Shown piece after piece: positions 1 through 7,040 of a stretch of DNA of 8,249 nt. Each line of letters begins with the position of its first letter. The first letter of the stretch is position 1. Both the position numbers and the translations under genes were made by a program. The DNA comes from Betaproteobacteria bacterium. Its GTDB lineage: Bacteria > Pseudomonadota > Gammaproteobacteria > Burkholderiales > Burkholderiaceae. Under the pieces are notes generated by a model. The model was not told the DNA's origin. It worked only from the letters and a program-made list of their open reading frames with translations, and made no database searches. The stretch spans positions 1 to 8,249 of the forward strand of contig RFXC01000189.1 in assembly GCA_009921765.1 (NCBI GenBank), read 5' to 3'.

Positions 1-1
1 C

Positions 2-3000
2 TTTCTCCAGGAGCTCCTCGCGGGCTACCGCGAACAGGAGGCGCGCGAGTGGGCCGCCTGGCGACTCGCCACCGCGGCCGAGGCCATGGATGAATCGGCG
101 GTCTTCACCATCGACGCGTGGTGCCAGCGAATGCTGGGCGAATTCGCGTTCGATACCGGTCATCCGTTTGATGAAACGCTGATCGCAGACGAGCAGGCGC
201 TGGTGCGCGAGGCGGTCCAGGATTACTGGCGACAGCAGTGCTATCCGCTCGAAGGGCCTGCGCTTGAAAGTCTCCTCGCGCAGTATCCAACCCCCGATGC
301 GATGTTTGCCGATGTGTCGCGCCTCCTCGCGGAAAAGCGGGCCTGGCCGCCCCCGATGGAGTCGCTCACAGAATGCGTCGAGCGCGCCACCCGCGAGCAT
401 GCAAATGCGCTCGCCGCATTGAGCACAGGCTGGGCGATGCGCGTGCAATCGATGCGCGACTGGATCGAACTGCAGATCGACCGACATCCAGATCACTGGA
501 TACCCAAGGCGTTTCGTCGTGCCGACTTCAAACGCTGGTTCGACGACATCAGCCGCTGGGCGCATGATCCGGTTGGCGCAACACCCCTGAAAAGCGAGAC
601 AGCACGGTTGCGCCTGAGCCCCGCCGACCTGCTCTCGCGACGCGCCCCCGGAGCACCTGCGCTCGAGCTTCCCGATTCGTTTGCGGCACTGGCGCAACTC
701 CTTGAGGCGATCGAGCGGCTCTCCCGGCCACACACCGCGATCCGTATCCATGCGGCGGCGTCGGTGGCCGACCGCCTCAAGGCGCTCAAAACCCAGTCAC
801 GAACCTTCGGCTTCAGCGACATCGTCGAGCGTCTCGCCCAGGCGCTTGAGGGCGACCACGCGGGCGCCTTGCGCCGAGCTGTTCTCACGCGCTATCCGGT
901 CGCGCTGATCGACGAATTCCAGGATACTTCGCCCGCACAATATCGGCTCTTTGATGCGCTCTATCGTTGCGCCGACAATGATCCGCAGCATGCGCTGTTT
1001 CTCATCGGCGACCCGAAACAGTCGATCTACCAGTTCCGCGGCGCCGACATCCACAGTTATCTGCGCGCGCGCGACGCCACTGTCGGACGGCACTATGCGC
1101 TTGACACCAACTACCGCTCGACCCGTGCGCTGGTGGATGCGGTGAACAGCTGGTTCCTGCGCGCAGAAGAGCGCCGGGTGAGCGCAGCCAATGCGTGGTC
1201 AGGCGCGTTCCTGTTTGGTTCCCCGACTGGTCAGCCAATCCCGTTTCAACCCGCTGCCGCCCGCAGCCGCGCCGAGTCCTTTGTCACTGCCAGGGGCCCT
1301 GCGGCGGCCATCACCCTCGAACATGACTGCACAGTCCGCTCGCGCGAATCGAGTCGTCGCCTGTTTGCCGAGCGCTGCGCCGAGCGCATCGCCACCTGGC
1401 TCAACGATTCGTATGCAGGCTTTCAGGATCCGGACCGGGGATGGACACGCCTGCGATCGCGCCACATTGCGGTGCTAGTGCGAACCGGACGCGAGGCCGA
1501 GGCGGTCCGGCGCGAACTGAGGCGCCGCAACATCGCATCGGTGTATTTGTCAGAGGGCGATTCGGTTTTCGCCACCGACGAAGCCAGCGACCTGCTCCGC
1601 TGGCTGCGCGCAGTAGCCGCCCCCACCGATCTGGCGCTGGTTCGGGCGGCGCTCGCCACGCGCACGGCAGGGCTCAGCCTTGCCGAGCTCGAGCGCCTTG
1701 TGATTGATGACGAGGCCTTCGATGCGCAGTGCGACCGCTTGCGGCAGCTCCGCGCCGTTTGGGCCGAGCGCGGCGCGCTCGCCATGATGCGCAGAAGCCT
1801 CCATGAGATTGGCCTTCCTGCGCGCTGGCGGCAGCTTGCCGATGGCGAGCGGCGGCTCACCAACTGGCTGCACCTGGCGGAGCTGCTGCAGAACGCAAGC
1901 GTCGAGCTTGATGGTGAGCAGGCGCTCATCCGCTGGCTCGCGAGCCGTATCGCCGAGGCCGGCGAGGCTCGCGCCGAGGACCATCTGCTGCGCCTGGAAA
2001 GCGATGATGACCTGATACAGATCGTGACAGTCCACAAAAGCAAGGGCCTAGAATACCCGGTGGTGTGTCTGCCCTTCGCATGTAGCGCCCAGTCGGCAGG
2101 AAAGCGCGCCGCCCTTTTTGTGAACCGGATCGATGCGCAGGGCGAACGCGTGCTCCATCTCGAACCCGACGCGGACGACCGAGCCTATGCCGAGCTCGAG
2201 CAGTTGCGCGAGGAATTGCGGCTCTTTTATGTCGCCATGACCCGCGCCCAGCATGCGATCTGGATGGGGTTCGGACTGCAGAAGAGCGGCCGGAACACAC
2301 GCGCTGGCACGCATCAGAGCGCGGCCGGGCGGCTGCTTGGCGGAGAACTCGAACGAACACCCGACGATTGGCTCGCGCAGCTGCAGGCGCTCGCCCGCGA
2401 CGCCCAGGCGCGCTTTGATACGCAGATCGTGCTCGAAGCCGTACCCGCGCAAGGCGATTGCTCGCAGGTGAACGCGAGCCTTGCACGTCCGCCGCTCGCC
2501 CCGCGATCCGCCTATGCAGCGAATTTCGAGCGGCACTGGTCACCCGCCAGCTACTCGCTCCTCACGCGCGACCTTGATGATGCAACGTTCTCACCTGCCT
2601 GGGTGCGCGACCGCGCGGCCGACGAAGACGACGCGGCCCCAACGATCGGGCCGATTCGTCCGCTTCGCGGCGATCCCGCGCCGTGGCACCGGTTCCCGGG
2701 CGGCCGGGCCTCGGGCGACTTCATTCACGGCCTGCTCGAGTGGCTGGATCGCGAGGGCTTCTCGCTCGCCAACCGTCCCGCCCTTCAGGCGCAGCTCGCC
2801 GCCCGTTGCGAGCGTGCAAACCGCGGCGACTGGCGTGAAGCGGTGGAGCACTGGCTCGGCGCACTGCTTGAGACTCGCCTGCCCAGCCTGGGCGCCCCGC
2901 TCTCCGAGCTGCGTGAGCGCCTGCCGGAGATGGAGTTCTGGATGCCGGCCGCGCATCTGCACGCGGGCGTGGTGGACACACTTTGCCGGCGTCATCTGCT

Positions 3001-3409
3001 GGGTGATCAGCTACGCCCGGCGCTCGCGAGCCGTCAGCTGAACGGCATGCTGATGGGCTTTGCCGATCTGGTGTTCGAGCATCAGGGCCGATTCTGGGTG
3101 CTTGACTACAAGTCCAATCAGGTGGGGCGCGATGGCGCCGCTTATGACCGCGCAGCGCTCGAATCGGAGATGGCGCGCCACCGCTACGATGTGCAGGCCG
3201 CGCTCTATCTGCTTGCGCTCCACCGGCTGCTCCGATCAAGGCTGGGCGAGGCCTACCAGCCCACGCACCACCTGGGCGGGGCGCTCTACTGGTTCGTGCG
3301 CGGCATCGACGGTCCGGTGCAAGGCGAATACGCCATCCCAGCCAATGCCCAGGTCCTCGCGCTTCTCGACGCACTCGACGGGCTGCTGCAGGCCGAGGTC
3401 TCGCCATGA
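2..3409 (+). CDS. recB: RecB, exodeoxyribonuclease V beta subunit (5' end missing)
   Basis: RecB is the 3'-5' SF1A helicase and nuclease subunit of cytoplasmic RecBCD, which resects double-strand breaks and loads RecA. The frame is open from base 2, so the ATG at 86 (MDESAVFTI) is internal. It aligns with MDEAAVFTI near residue 119 of E. coli RecB, so about 90 residues including Walker A lie off the window. Counting from that Met, visible motifs are DEFQDT (276-281), GDPKQ (309-312), TNYRST, VHKSKGLEYP (649-658) and AMTRAQ. The C-terminal nuclease is complete: His881 in FIHGLLEWL, Asp994 in GFADLVF, and Asp1007 and Lys1009 in LDYKSN. The D-D spacing of 13 equals E. coli D1067/D1080/K1082. The visible length of 1135 residues plus the missing part fits the 1180-residue E. 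coli protein. The gene overlaps recD by 4 bases, indicating translational coupling. One oddity is TIDAWCQRML where E. coli has TIHGFCQRML. Family and motifs are certain; the true start is unseen. Confidence 0.97.
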   Translation, partial: FLQELLAGYREQEAREWAAWRLATAAEAMDESAVFTIDAWCQRMLGEFAFDTGHPFDETLIADEQALVREAVQDYWRQQCYPLEGPALESLLAQYPTPDAMFADVSRLLAEKRAWPPPMESLTECVERATREHANALAALSTGWAMRVQSMRDWIELQIDRHPDHWIPKAFRRADFKRWFDDISRWAHDPVGATPLKSETARLRLSPADLLSRRAPGAPALELPDSFAALAQLLEAIERLSRPHTAIRIHAAASVADRLKALKTQSRTFGFSDIVERLAQALEGDHAGALRRAVLTRYPVALIDEFQDTSPAQYRLFDALYRCADNDPQHALFLIGDPKQSIYQFRGADIHSYLRARDATVGRHYALDTNYRSTRALVDAVNSWFLRAEERRVSAANAWSGAFLFGSPTGQPIPFQPAAARSRAESFVTARGPAAAITLEHDCTVRSRESSRRLFAERCAERIATWLNDSYAGFQDPDRGWTRLRSRHIAVLVRTGREAEAVRRELRRRNIASVYLSEGDSVFATDEASDLLRWLRAVAAPTDLALVRAALATRTAGLSLAELERLVIDDEAFDAQCDRLRQLRAVWAERGALAMMRRSLHEIGLPARWRQLADGERRLTNWLHLAELLQNASVELDGEQALIRWLASRIAEAGEARAEDHLLRLESDDDLIQIVTVHKSKGLEYPVVCLPFACSAQSAGKRAALFVNRIDAQGERVLHLEPDADDRAYAELEQLREELRLFYVAMTRAQHAIWMGFGLQKSGRNTRAGTHQSAAGRLLGGELERTPDDWLAQLQALARDAQARFDTQIVLEAVPAQGDCSQVNASLARPPLAPRSAYAANFERHWSPASYSLLTRDLDDATFSPAWVRDRAADEDDAAPTIGPIRPLRGDPAPWHRFPGGRASGDFIHGLLEWLDREGFSLANRPALQAQLAARCERANRGDWREAVEHWLGALLETRLPSLGAPLSELRERLPEMEFWMPAAHLHAGVVDTLCRRHLLGDQLRPALASRQLNGMLMGFADLVFEHQGRFWVLDYKSNQVGRDGAAYDRAALESEMARHRYDVQAALYLLALHRLLRSRLGEAYQPTHHLGGALYWFVRGIDGPVQGEYAIPANAQVLALLDALDGLLQAEVSP
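3395..3398 (+). promoter_or_regulatory. Ribosome binding site of recD inside recB
   Basis: A GAGG core lies 7 bases before the recD ATG at 3406, within the last codons of recB. With the ATGA stop/start overlap it supports this recD start and coupled translation of the two subunits. Confidence 0.6.
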
Positions 3410-5481
3410 CGCGCGATGCACTGGGCGACCTGACGCATGCAGGGGGGCTGCGCCTGCTCGATCGCGCCTTTGCCAGATTCATCGCATCGCTCGATCCGCA
3501 GGCGGGTCCTGCGCTGGAGGCCGCTGCGGCCCTTCTCGCCCGCGTGGAAGGAATGGGCCACAGTTGCCTGCCAGTCGGTGCGCTCTGCGAGGCCGATGCG
3601 CCGCTCTTTGACTGGACCCCGGAGACCCAGCCCATCGCCCTGCAACTCTGGCGCCGCCTGCCCGCTGACCTGACGGCCTGGCTCGAGGTGCTGCGCGCGA
3701 GCCGCACGGTCTGGGTGACCCACGCCGCGAGCGACCACGGCGAGCCGCTTGTCCTCGACTGCACAGGTCCTGTGGCGAGGCTCTATCTGCGCCGCTACTG
3801 GCACTACGAGCAAACCGTGGCGAGCGCGATCCGCGCGCGGAGCAGCATGCGCGATACGGTCGATCCATCAGCACTGCGGCGCTGGATCATGCTTCTGTTC
3901 GGACAGGCTGCGACCGGGCTGCAGGCACCGCCTGTCACGATGGCGCCGTCTGCCTCGCGGACGACCGCATCGTCTGCCACCGGGCACCGTGCGCCTGACT
4001 GGCAACGAGTCGCCTGCGCAATCGCCGCCCGCGGGCGGCTGACGATCCTCACCGGCGGACCCGGCACGGGCAAAACGCATACGGCTGCACGGCTCATCGC
4101 GTTGCTCGCCGCACTGCACCCGGGTCCTGCACCGCTGCGAGTTGCCCTAGCCGCCCCAACCGGCAAGGCGGCGGCGCGGCTGCGCCAGTCGATCGATCAG
4201 TCGCTCCAGGCTCTGTCCGGTGTTCTGGGACCGGCGCTCGATGTCGCTGCACTCAGCCATCAGATGGGTCCTGCTCGTACGCTCCATGCCCTGCTCGGCG
4301 CTTCGCCGCACACGCGACGATTTCGCCACCACGCCGCGCATCCGATCGCCGCCGATCTGGTGATCGTTGACGAGGCCTCGATGGTTCACCTCGAAATGAT
4401 GGCGGCCCTGCTGCAGGCGCTCCCCTCGTCGGCACGCCTGGTCCTGATCGGCGACAAGGACCAGCTCGCCTCGGTGGAGGCAGGCGCTGTGTTGGGCGAT
4501 CTCTGCGGCTCCCCGTTGGCGGCGCGCTATGACCGCGATACTGCCCGGTTCATCGAGGCCGCGACCGGGGAGACATTGCCACCCGAGAGCATCTGCCAGC
4601 CGGCTGCGTCGGCGGGCGCGCAAGCGAGCCTGAGCCTCTTCGACAACGAGCGCGTACCCACCGCGCTGGCGGAGCAGACCATCGTTCTCGAGCAGAGCCA
4701 CCGGTTCTCAGGCCCGATCGCTGCGCTTGCCCGCGCGGTCAATGACGCCGTCGGTCTCGAGCGTGTGGCTGCGCTCATCGGTGAGGACGACACTTCGCCG
4801 GTGTTTGCCGCTGGCCGCGGCAGCCTGTCACAGGTCGTGTCGCTGGCGGTCAACGGACGGACCGGCGCGCGCAACTCGTATCGCGACTACCTCGTGCAGC
4901 TTCAGGCGCGTCCTGCCGACGGGGATTTTGAGGCCCATCAGCGGTGGGTGCGGAGCATCCTTGAGGCCTTCGACCGGTTTCGTGTGCTGTGCGTGGTCCG
5001 CGAGGGCGACTGGGGGGTGAGCGGCCTCAACCGCGCGATCGAGCAGGCGCTCGCCGCGGCAGGACTACTCAGCCCGGTTGGGGCCTGGTACGCGGGGCGA
5101 CCGGTCATGGTGACCCGCAATGCGCCAGCAATCGGCATCTTCAATGGCGATGTCGGCATCGCGCTGCCCGGTGCCCATGGGGCCGATCGCCTGCGGGTGT
5201 ATTTCCCCCACCCCGAGGGCGTGCGTGCCGTATCGCCCGGCCGGCTCGCGCAGGTGGAGACGGCCTTCGCTGCAACGGTTCACAAGAGCCAGGGCTCGGA
5301 ATTCGACCACACGGCGCTGGTGCTGGCAGCACACAGCGGCTCAGTGCTCACCCGCGAATTGCTCTACACCGGCATCACGCGTGCGCGGCAGGCATTCACA
5401 CTGATCTCGGAGCAGCCAGGGCTTCTGGAGCAGGGGCTCGCCCGCGTGACCCGGCGCGAAAGCGGCTTGAGCGGCCTGTGA
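3406..5481 (+). CDS. recD: RecD, exodeoxyribonuclease V alpha subunit
   Basis: RecD is the 5'-3' SF1B helicase of RecBCD, acting with RecB and RecC on double-strand ends. The 691-residue protein has an N-terminal domain, an Ala/Ser/Thr/Pro linker (about 174-197) and the helicase core. Core motifs are Walker A GGPGTGKT (217-224), AAPTGKAAARL, Walker B VDEAS (Asp322, Glu323), GDKDQLASVEAGAVLGDL from 349, VHKSQGSEFD (625-634) and LYTGITRAR (653-661). The order and wording closely follow E. coli RecD (608 residues), including RWYEGRP-like WYAGRPVMVTRN and FNGDVGIAL. The extra length comes partly from the linker and from about 20 added residues between the GDKDQ motif and SHRF; that insertion holds SLSLF (408-412). 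The ATG start is supported by overlap with the recB stop and a GAGG 7 bases upstream. The gene ends 2 bases from the oppositely oriented lipocalin-like gene. Identification is secure. Confidence 0.97.
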   Translation: MTRDALGDLTHAGGLRLLDRAFARFIASLDPQAGPALEAAAALLARVEGMGHSCLPVGALCEADAPLFDWTPETQPIALQLWRRLPADLTAWLEVLRASRTVWVTHAASDHGEPLVLDCTGPVARLYLRRYWHYEQTVASAIRARSSMRDTVDPSALRRWIMLLFGQAATGLQAPPVTMAPSASRTTASSATGHRAPDWQRVACAIAARGRLTILTGGPGTGKTHTAARLIALLAALHPGPAPLRVALAAPTGKAAARLRQSIDQSLQALSGVLGPALDVAALSHQMGPARTLHALLGASPHTRRFRHHAAHPIAADLVIVDEASMVHLEMMAALLQALPSSARLVLIGDKDQLASVEAGAVLGDLCGSPLAARYDRDTARFIEAATGETLPPESICQPAASAGAQASLSLFDNERVPTALAEQTIVLEQSHRFSGPIAALARAVNDAVGLERVAALIGEDDTSPVFAAGRGSLSQVVSLAVNGRTGARNSYRDYLVQLQARPADGDFEAHQRWVRSILEAFDRFRVLCVVREGDWGVSGLNRAIEQALAAAGLLSPVGAWYAGRPVMVTRNAPAIGIFNGDVGIALPGAHGADRLRVYFPHPEGVRAVSPGRLAQVETAFAATVHKSQGSEFDHTALVLAAHSGSVLTRELLYTGITRARQAFTLISEQPGLLEQGLARVTRRESGLSGL

Positions 5482-5499
5482 GCTCAGCCACGAGGCCGC
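5471..5499. terminator. Stem-loop spanning two convergent stop codons (possible bidirectional terminator)
   Basis: GCGGCCT (5471-5477) pairs with AGGCCGC (5493-5499). Inside it, GTG (5478-5480) can pair with CAC (5489-5491), and GC with GC around a TCA loop, leaving two single-base bulges. The structure contains the recD TGA (5479-5481) and the TGA of the minus-strand gene (5484-5486), so it would form in both transcripts. Neither side has a T-run, so it is not a classical intrinsic terminator. A competing pairing also exists: GGC and TGAGC (5464-5466, 5468-5472) with GCTCA and GCC (5482-5489). GC-rich DNA makes such stems easily, so function is inferred. Confidence 0.4.
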
Positions 5500-5885
5500 C
5501 AGACCCGCTCCCAGATCAGTTCACGCTGCTGCAGCACACCGCCGTACTCGCGCAGCGGCGGCTTGAGCACCAGGCGATCGCCCACGAGTTGAGCTTCTCG
5601 AACCTGCGGTGCACCGAGCCAGTCCGGGCGTGCAGACAGATCGACGTCGGTGCTCAGATGCTCGCCGTCGAACGCGCAGGGCCCGCCATAGGAAACGAAT
5701 TCACGGGACTGTCCGGGTGCGAGCGCCGGATCGCCGTTGCAAAGCGCCGCGAGCATCCGGCCGTTCTGGATCTGCACCATGCCAAGCGGCTCAAGCCCGT
5801 AAGGCGGCGGCAACGGCTGGCCATGTTGATCGGTGGCGCGGGCCTGCACCAGGCGCCAGATTCCATCGAGCGGACTCATGTTCAA
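5484..5885 (-). CDS. Lipocalin-like domain protein (small, cytoplasmic)
   Basis: This 133-residue protein (131 if the ATG at 5879 is used) resembles the small lipocalin-like domain family (Pfam Lipocalin_5 type). It opens with LDGIWRLVQA, then has a polar turn (DQHGQPLPPPYG), EPLGMVQIQNGRMLAAL, a Gly/Phe-rich middle (REFVSYGGPCAFDG) and C-terminal strands (LVGDRLVLKPP, ELIWERVW). The pattern GxWrL...G...yG..p.G.l....GrM is what I recognise; the fold itself is not proven by reading. There is no signal peptide or membrane segment. Members often accompany catabolic or transport genes and their ligands are mostly unknown. A start at the TTG (5885-5883) puts the AAAGGA site 7 bases upstream; the in-frame ATG at 5879 would leave 13. 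It is the last gene of the leftward operon, 14 bases after the metallo-hydrolase, and ends 2 bases from recD. The gene is real with high confidence; the family call is moderate. Confidence 0.8.
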   Translation of the reverse strand: MNMSPLDGIWRLVQARATDQHGQPLPPPYGLEPLGMVQIQNGRMLAALCNGDPALAPGQSREFVSYGGPCAFDGEHLSTDVDLSARPDWLGAPQVREAQLVGDRLVLKPPLREYGGVLQQRELIWERVWRPRG

Positions 5886-5892
5886 GATCTGA

Positions 5893-5898
5893 TCCTTT
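5893..5898 (-). promoter_or_regulatory. Ribosome binding site deciding the lipocalin-like start
   Basis: On the minus strand, AAAGGA sits directly after the stop codon of the upstream gene (5902-5900). Spacing is 7 bases to a TTG codon (5885) and 13 bases to the following ATG (5879), which favours the TTG as the start. Confidence 0.55.
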
Positions 5899-5899
5899 A

Positions 5900-6982
5900 T
5901 CAGGGTGCGCGCGGCGCGATCTGCACCACGCTGCCGGCATCAAGCCGGAAAGCCATCAGGTCTTCGCCGATCAACAGCGGTCCGTCATAGGTCTGCCGCG
6001 CCTGCTCGAAGACGTCTTTCTCATTGACCGGCGGCGTGCCGGGCATCCCCAGCAGAACGAAGTGGTAGAACACCGCGAGCCGAGGCTTCACGCGGCTGAA
6101 CACCACACCTGCCTCATCAGGTTTGGTGTGGTGCGCAAGAATCACCTTGATGACCGGGTTCTTGAGAAGCTCGGGCCTCACCGCTGCAACCTGATGAATG
6201 AGCAGATCGCTGCCAGCGGCTTGCGCGATCAGGTTCTCGCTGAACCGGGTGTCGCCCGATACCGTCACCGACCGACCCGCGTAATCCACCCGGAAACCGA
6301 ACGCCGGATTGAGAAGCTCGCCGTGATCGACCGTGATGGCGGTGACCTTCACGCCGTCGCGATCGTAGATCACGCCCTGCTGAAACTCGGTGACCTCGGC
6401 ACGGATCACGTCGGGCTTGAGATTTTGATCGGCGATCCGTGCCTTGATATCCCAGTCGAACGCGCTGGTAAGGCCGTCCATGAGCTGACGCGTGCCGACC
6501 GGTCCGTAGACCACAAACGGCCCGGGACGCTGGGCGTATTCGGCTTCCAGCCAGCCAGTCAGCCAGAGGTCGGGGATGCCAACGATGTGATCGGAATGCA
6601 GGTGCGTGATGAAGAGTGCATCGACCTGCCCGAGCTTCAGTCCTGCCTGGCGCAGCCGCTGGGTGACGCCACGCCCGCAGTCGATCAGCAGCACCTTGCC
6701 ACCGGCCTGCACCAGCACTCCGGGACCGAAGCGACGCATGTTGGGTGCAGGGCTGCCGGTGCCGAGCAGCGTGACCCGAAACTCGTCGCGGGCGGCCGGT
6801 GGCGGTGGCGCGGCCGGCTGGGCGATTGCGGTGTGGGCAAGGCCCAGGCCCAGCGCGCCGCCCAGAAGCATGGCGCCCGCTCCGCCTGTCGACGCACTCA
6901 CCCCCAGCACGCAGGCGGCAGCCAGCGGCGCGATCGCGCACAGCAGTCGGCGCATGCGCGCCGTGAGGTCGTTCCGGCTCAT
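5900..6982 (-). CDS. Exported RNase Z-like metallo-beta-lactamase-fold hydrolase
   Basis: This 360-residue metallo-hydrolase starts at the ATG at 6982 (MSRNDLTARMRRLL), which has AAGGAG 9 bases upstream; a longer open frame to 7192 lacks this support and overlaps the neighbour. The leader has two hydrophobic stretches (about 12-28 and 38-54) ending in AIA-QP, a likely signal peptidase I site after residue 54, followed by a Pro/Ala linker. The catalytic domain starts at VTLLGTGSPAP (70-80). Metal ligands follow the RNase Z/arylsulfatase-like pattern: His127, His129, Asp131, His132 in THLHSDH, His220 (VDHGELLNPAFGF), Asp244 (SGDT) and His307 (FYHF), with a further HH at 284-285. A leader argues against tRNA processing; a periplasmic esterase, lactonase or sulfatase-like role is more likely, with unknown substrate. 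It lies 58 bases after the GlcG-like gene and 14 before the lipocalin-like gene. The fold is certain; the reaction is not. Confidence 0.92.
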   Translation of the reverse strand: MSRNDLTARMRRLLCAIAPLAAACVLGVSASTGGAGAMLLGGALGLGLAHTAIAQPAAPPPPAARDEFRVTLLGTGSPAPNMRRFGPGVLVQAGGKVLLIDCGRGVTQRLRQAGLKLGQVDALFITHLHSDHIVGIPDLWLTGWLEAEYAQRPGPFVVYGPVGTRQLMDGLTSAFDWDIKARIADQNLKPDVIRAEVTEFQQGVIYDRDGVKVTAITVDHGELLNPAFGFRVDYAGRSVTVSGDTRFSENLIAQAAGSDLLIHQVAAVRPELLKNPVIKVILAHHTKPDEAGVVFSRVKPRLAVFYHFVLLGMPGTPPVNEKDVFEQARQTYDGPLLIGEDLMAFRLDAGSVVQIAPRAP

Positions 6983-7040
6983 CGGTCGTCTCTCCTTGAT
7001 CGATTGTGTGTCACGCTGCCCGCGCCTGCCCGCGCTCCGT
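6983..7040. other. 58-base gap between GlcG-like and metallo-hydrolase genes
   Basis: This is the longest non-coding stretch in the window. On the minus strand it holds a tandem-like GCGGGCAG repeat (two copies 2 bases apart), then a less GC-rich patch (GTGACACACAATCGATC) and the AAGGAG site. I see no convincing -35/-10 pair. A 4-base-pair stem around the GlcG-like stop is too weak to call a terminator. Confidence 0.5.
6992..6997 (-). promoter_or_regulatory. Ribosome binding site of the metallo-hydrolase
   Basis: AAGGAG on the minus strand lies 9 bases before the ATG at 6982. It is the strongest Shine-Dalgarno match seen here and fixes the start of the 360-residue form over the longer open frame. 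Confidence 0.7.

Noticed and set aside
1129..1136. E. coli Chi octamer GCTGGTGG inside recB
   Set aside because: One copy in 8 kb sits in ordinary Leu-Val-Asp codons. Chi sequences differ between lineages and a single occurrence has no weight without genome-wide skew counts.
2721..3764. Minus-strand open frame (347 codons) across the recB/recD junction
   Set aside because: It is opposite conserved RecB nuclease and RecD N-terminal coding sequence, with low-complexity Arg/Ser/Ala translation. It is a GC-driven shadow.
7002..7028. Repeated GCGGGCAG units in the GlcG-like to hydrolase gap as an operator or repeat element
   Set aside because: Two short GC-rich copies in one gap are within chance for this composition, and no dyad or further copies are evident.
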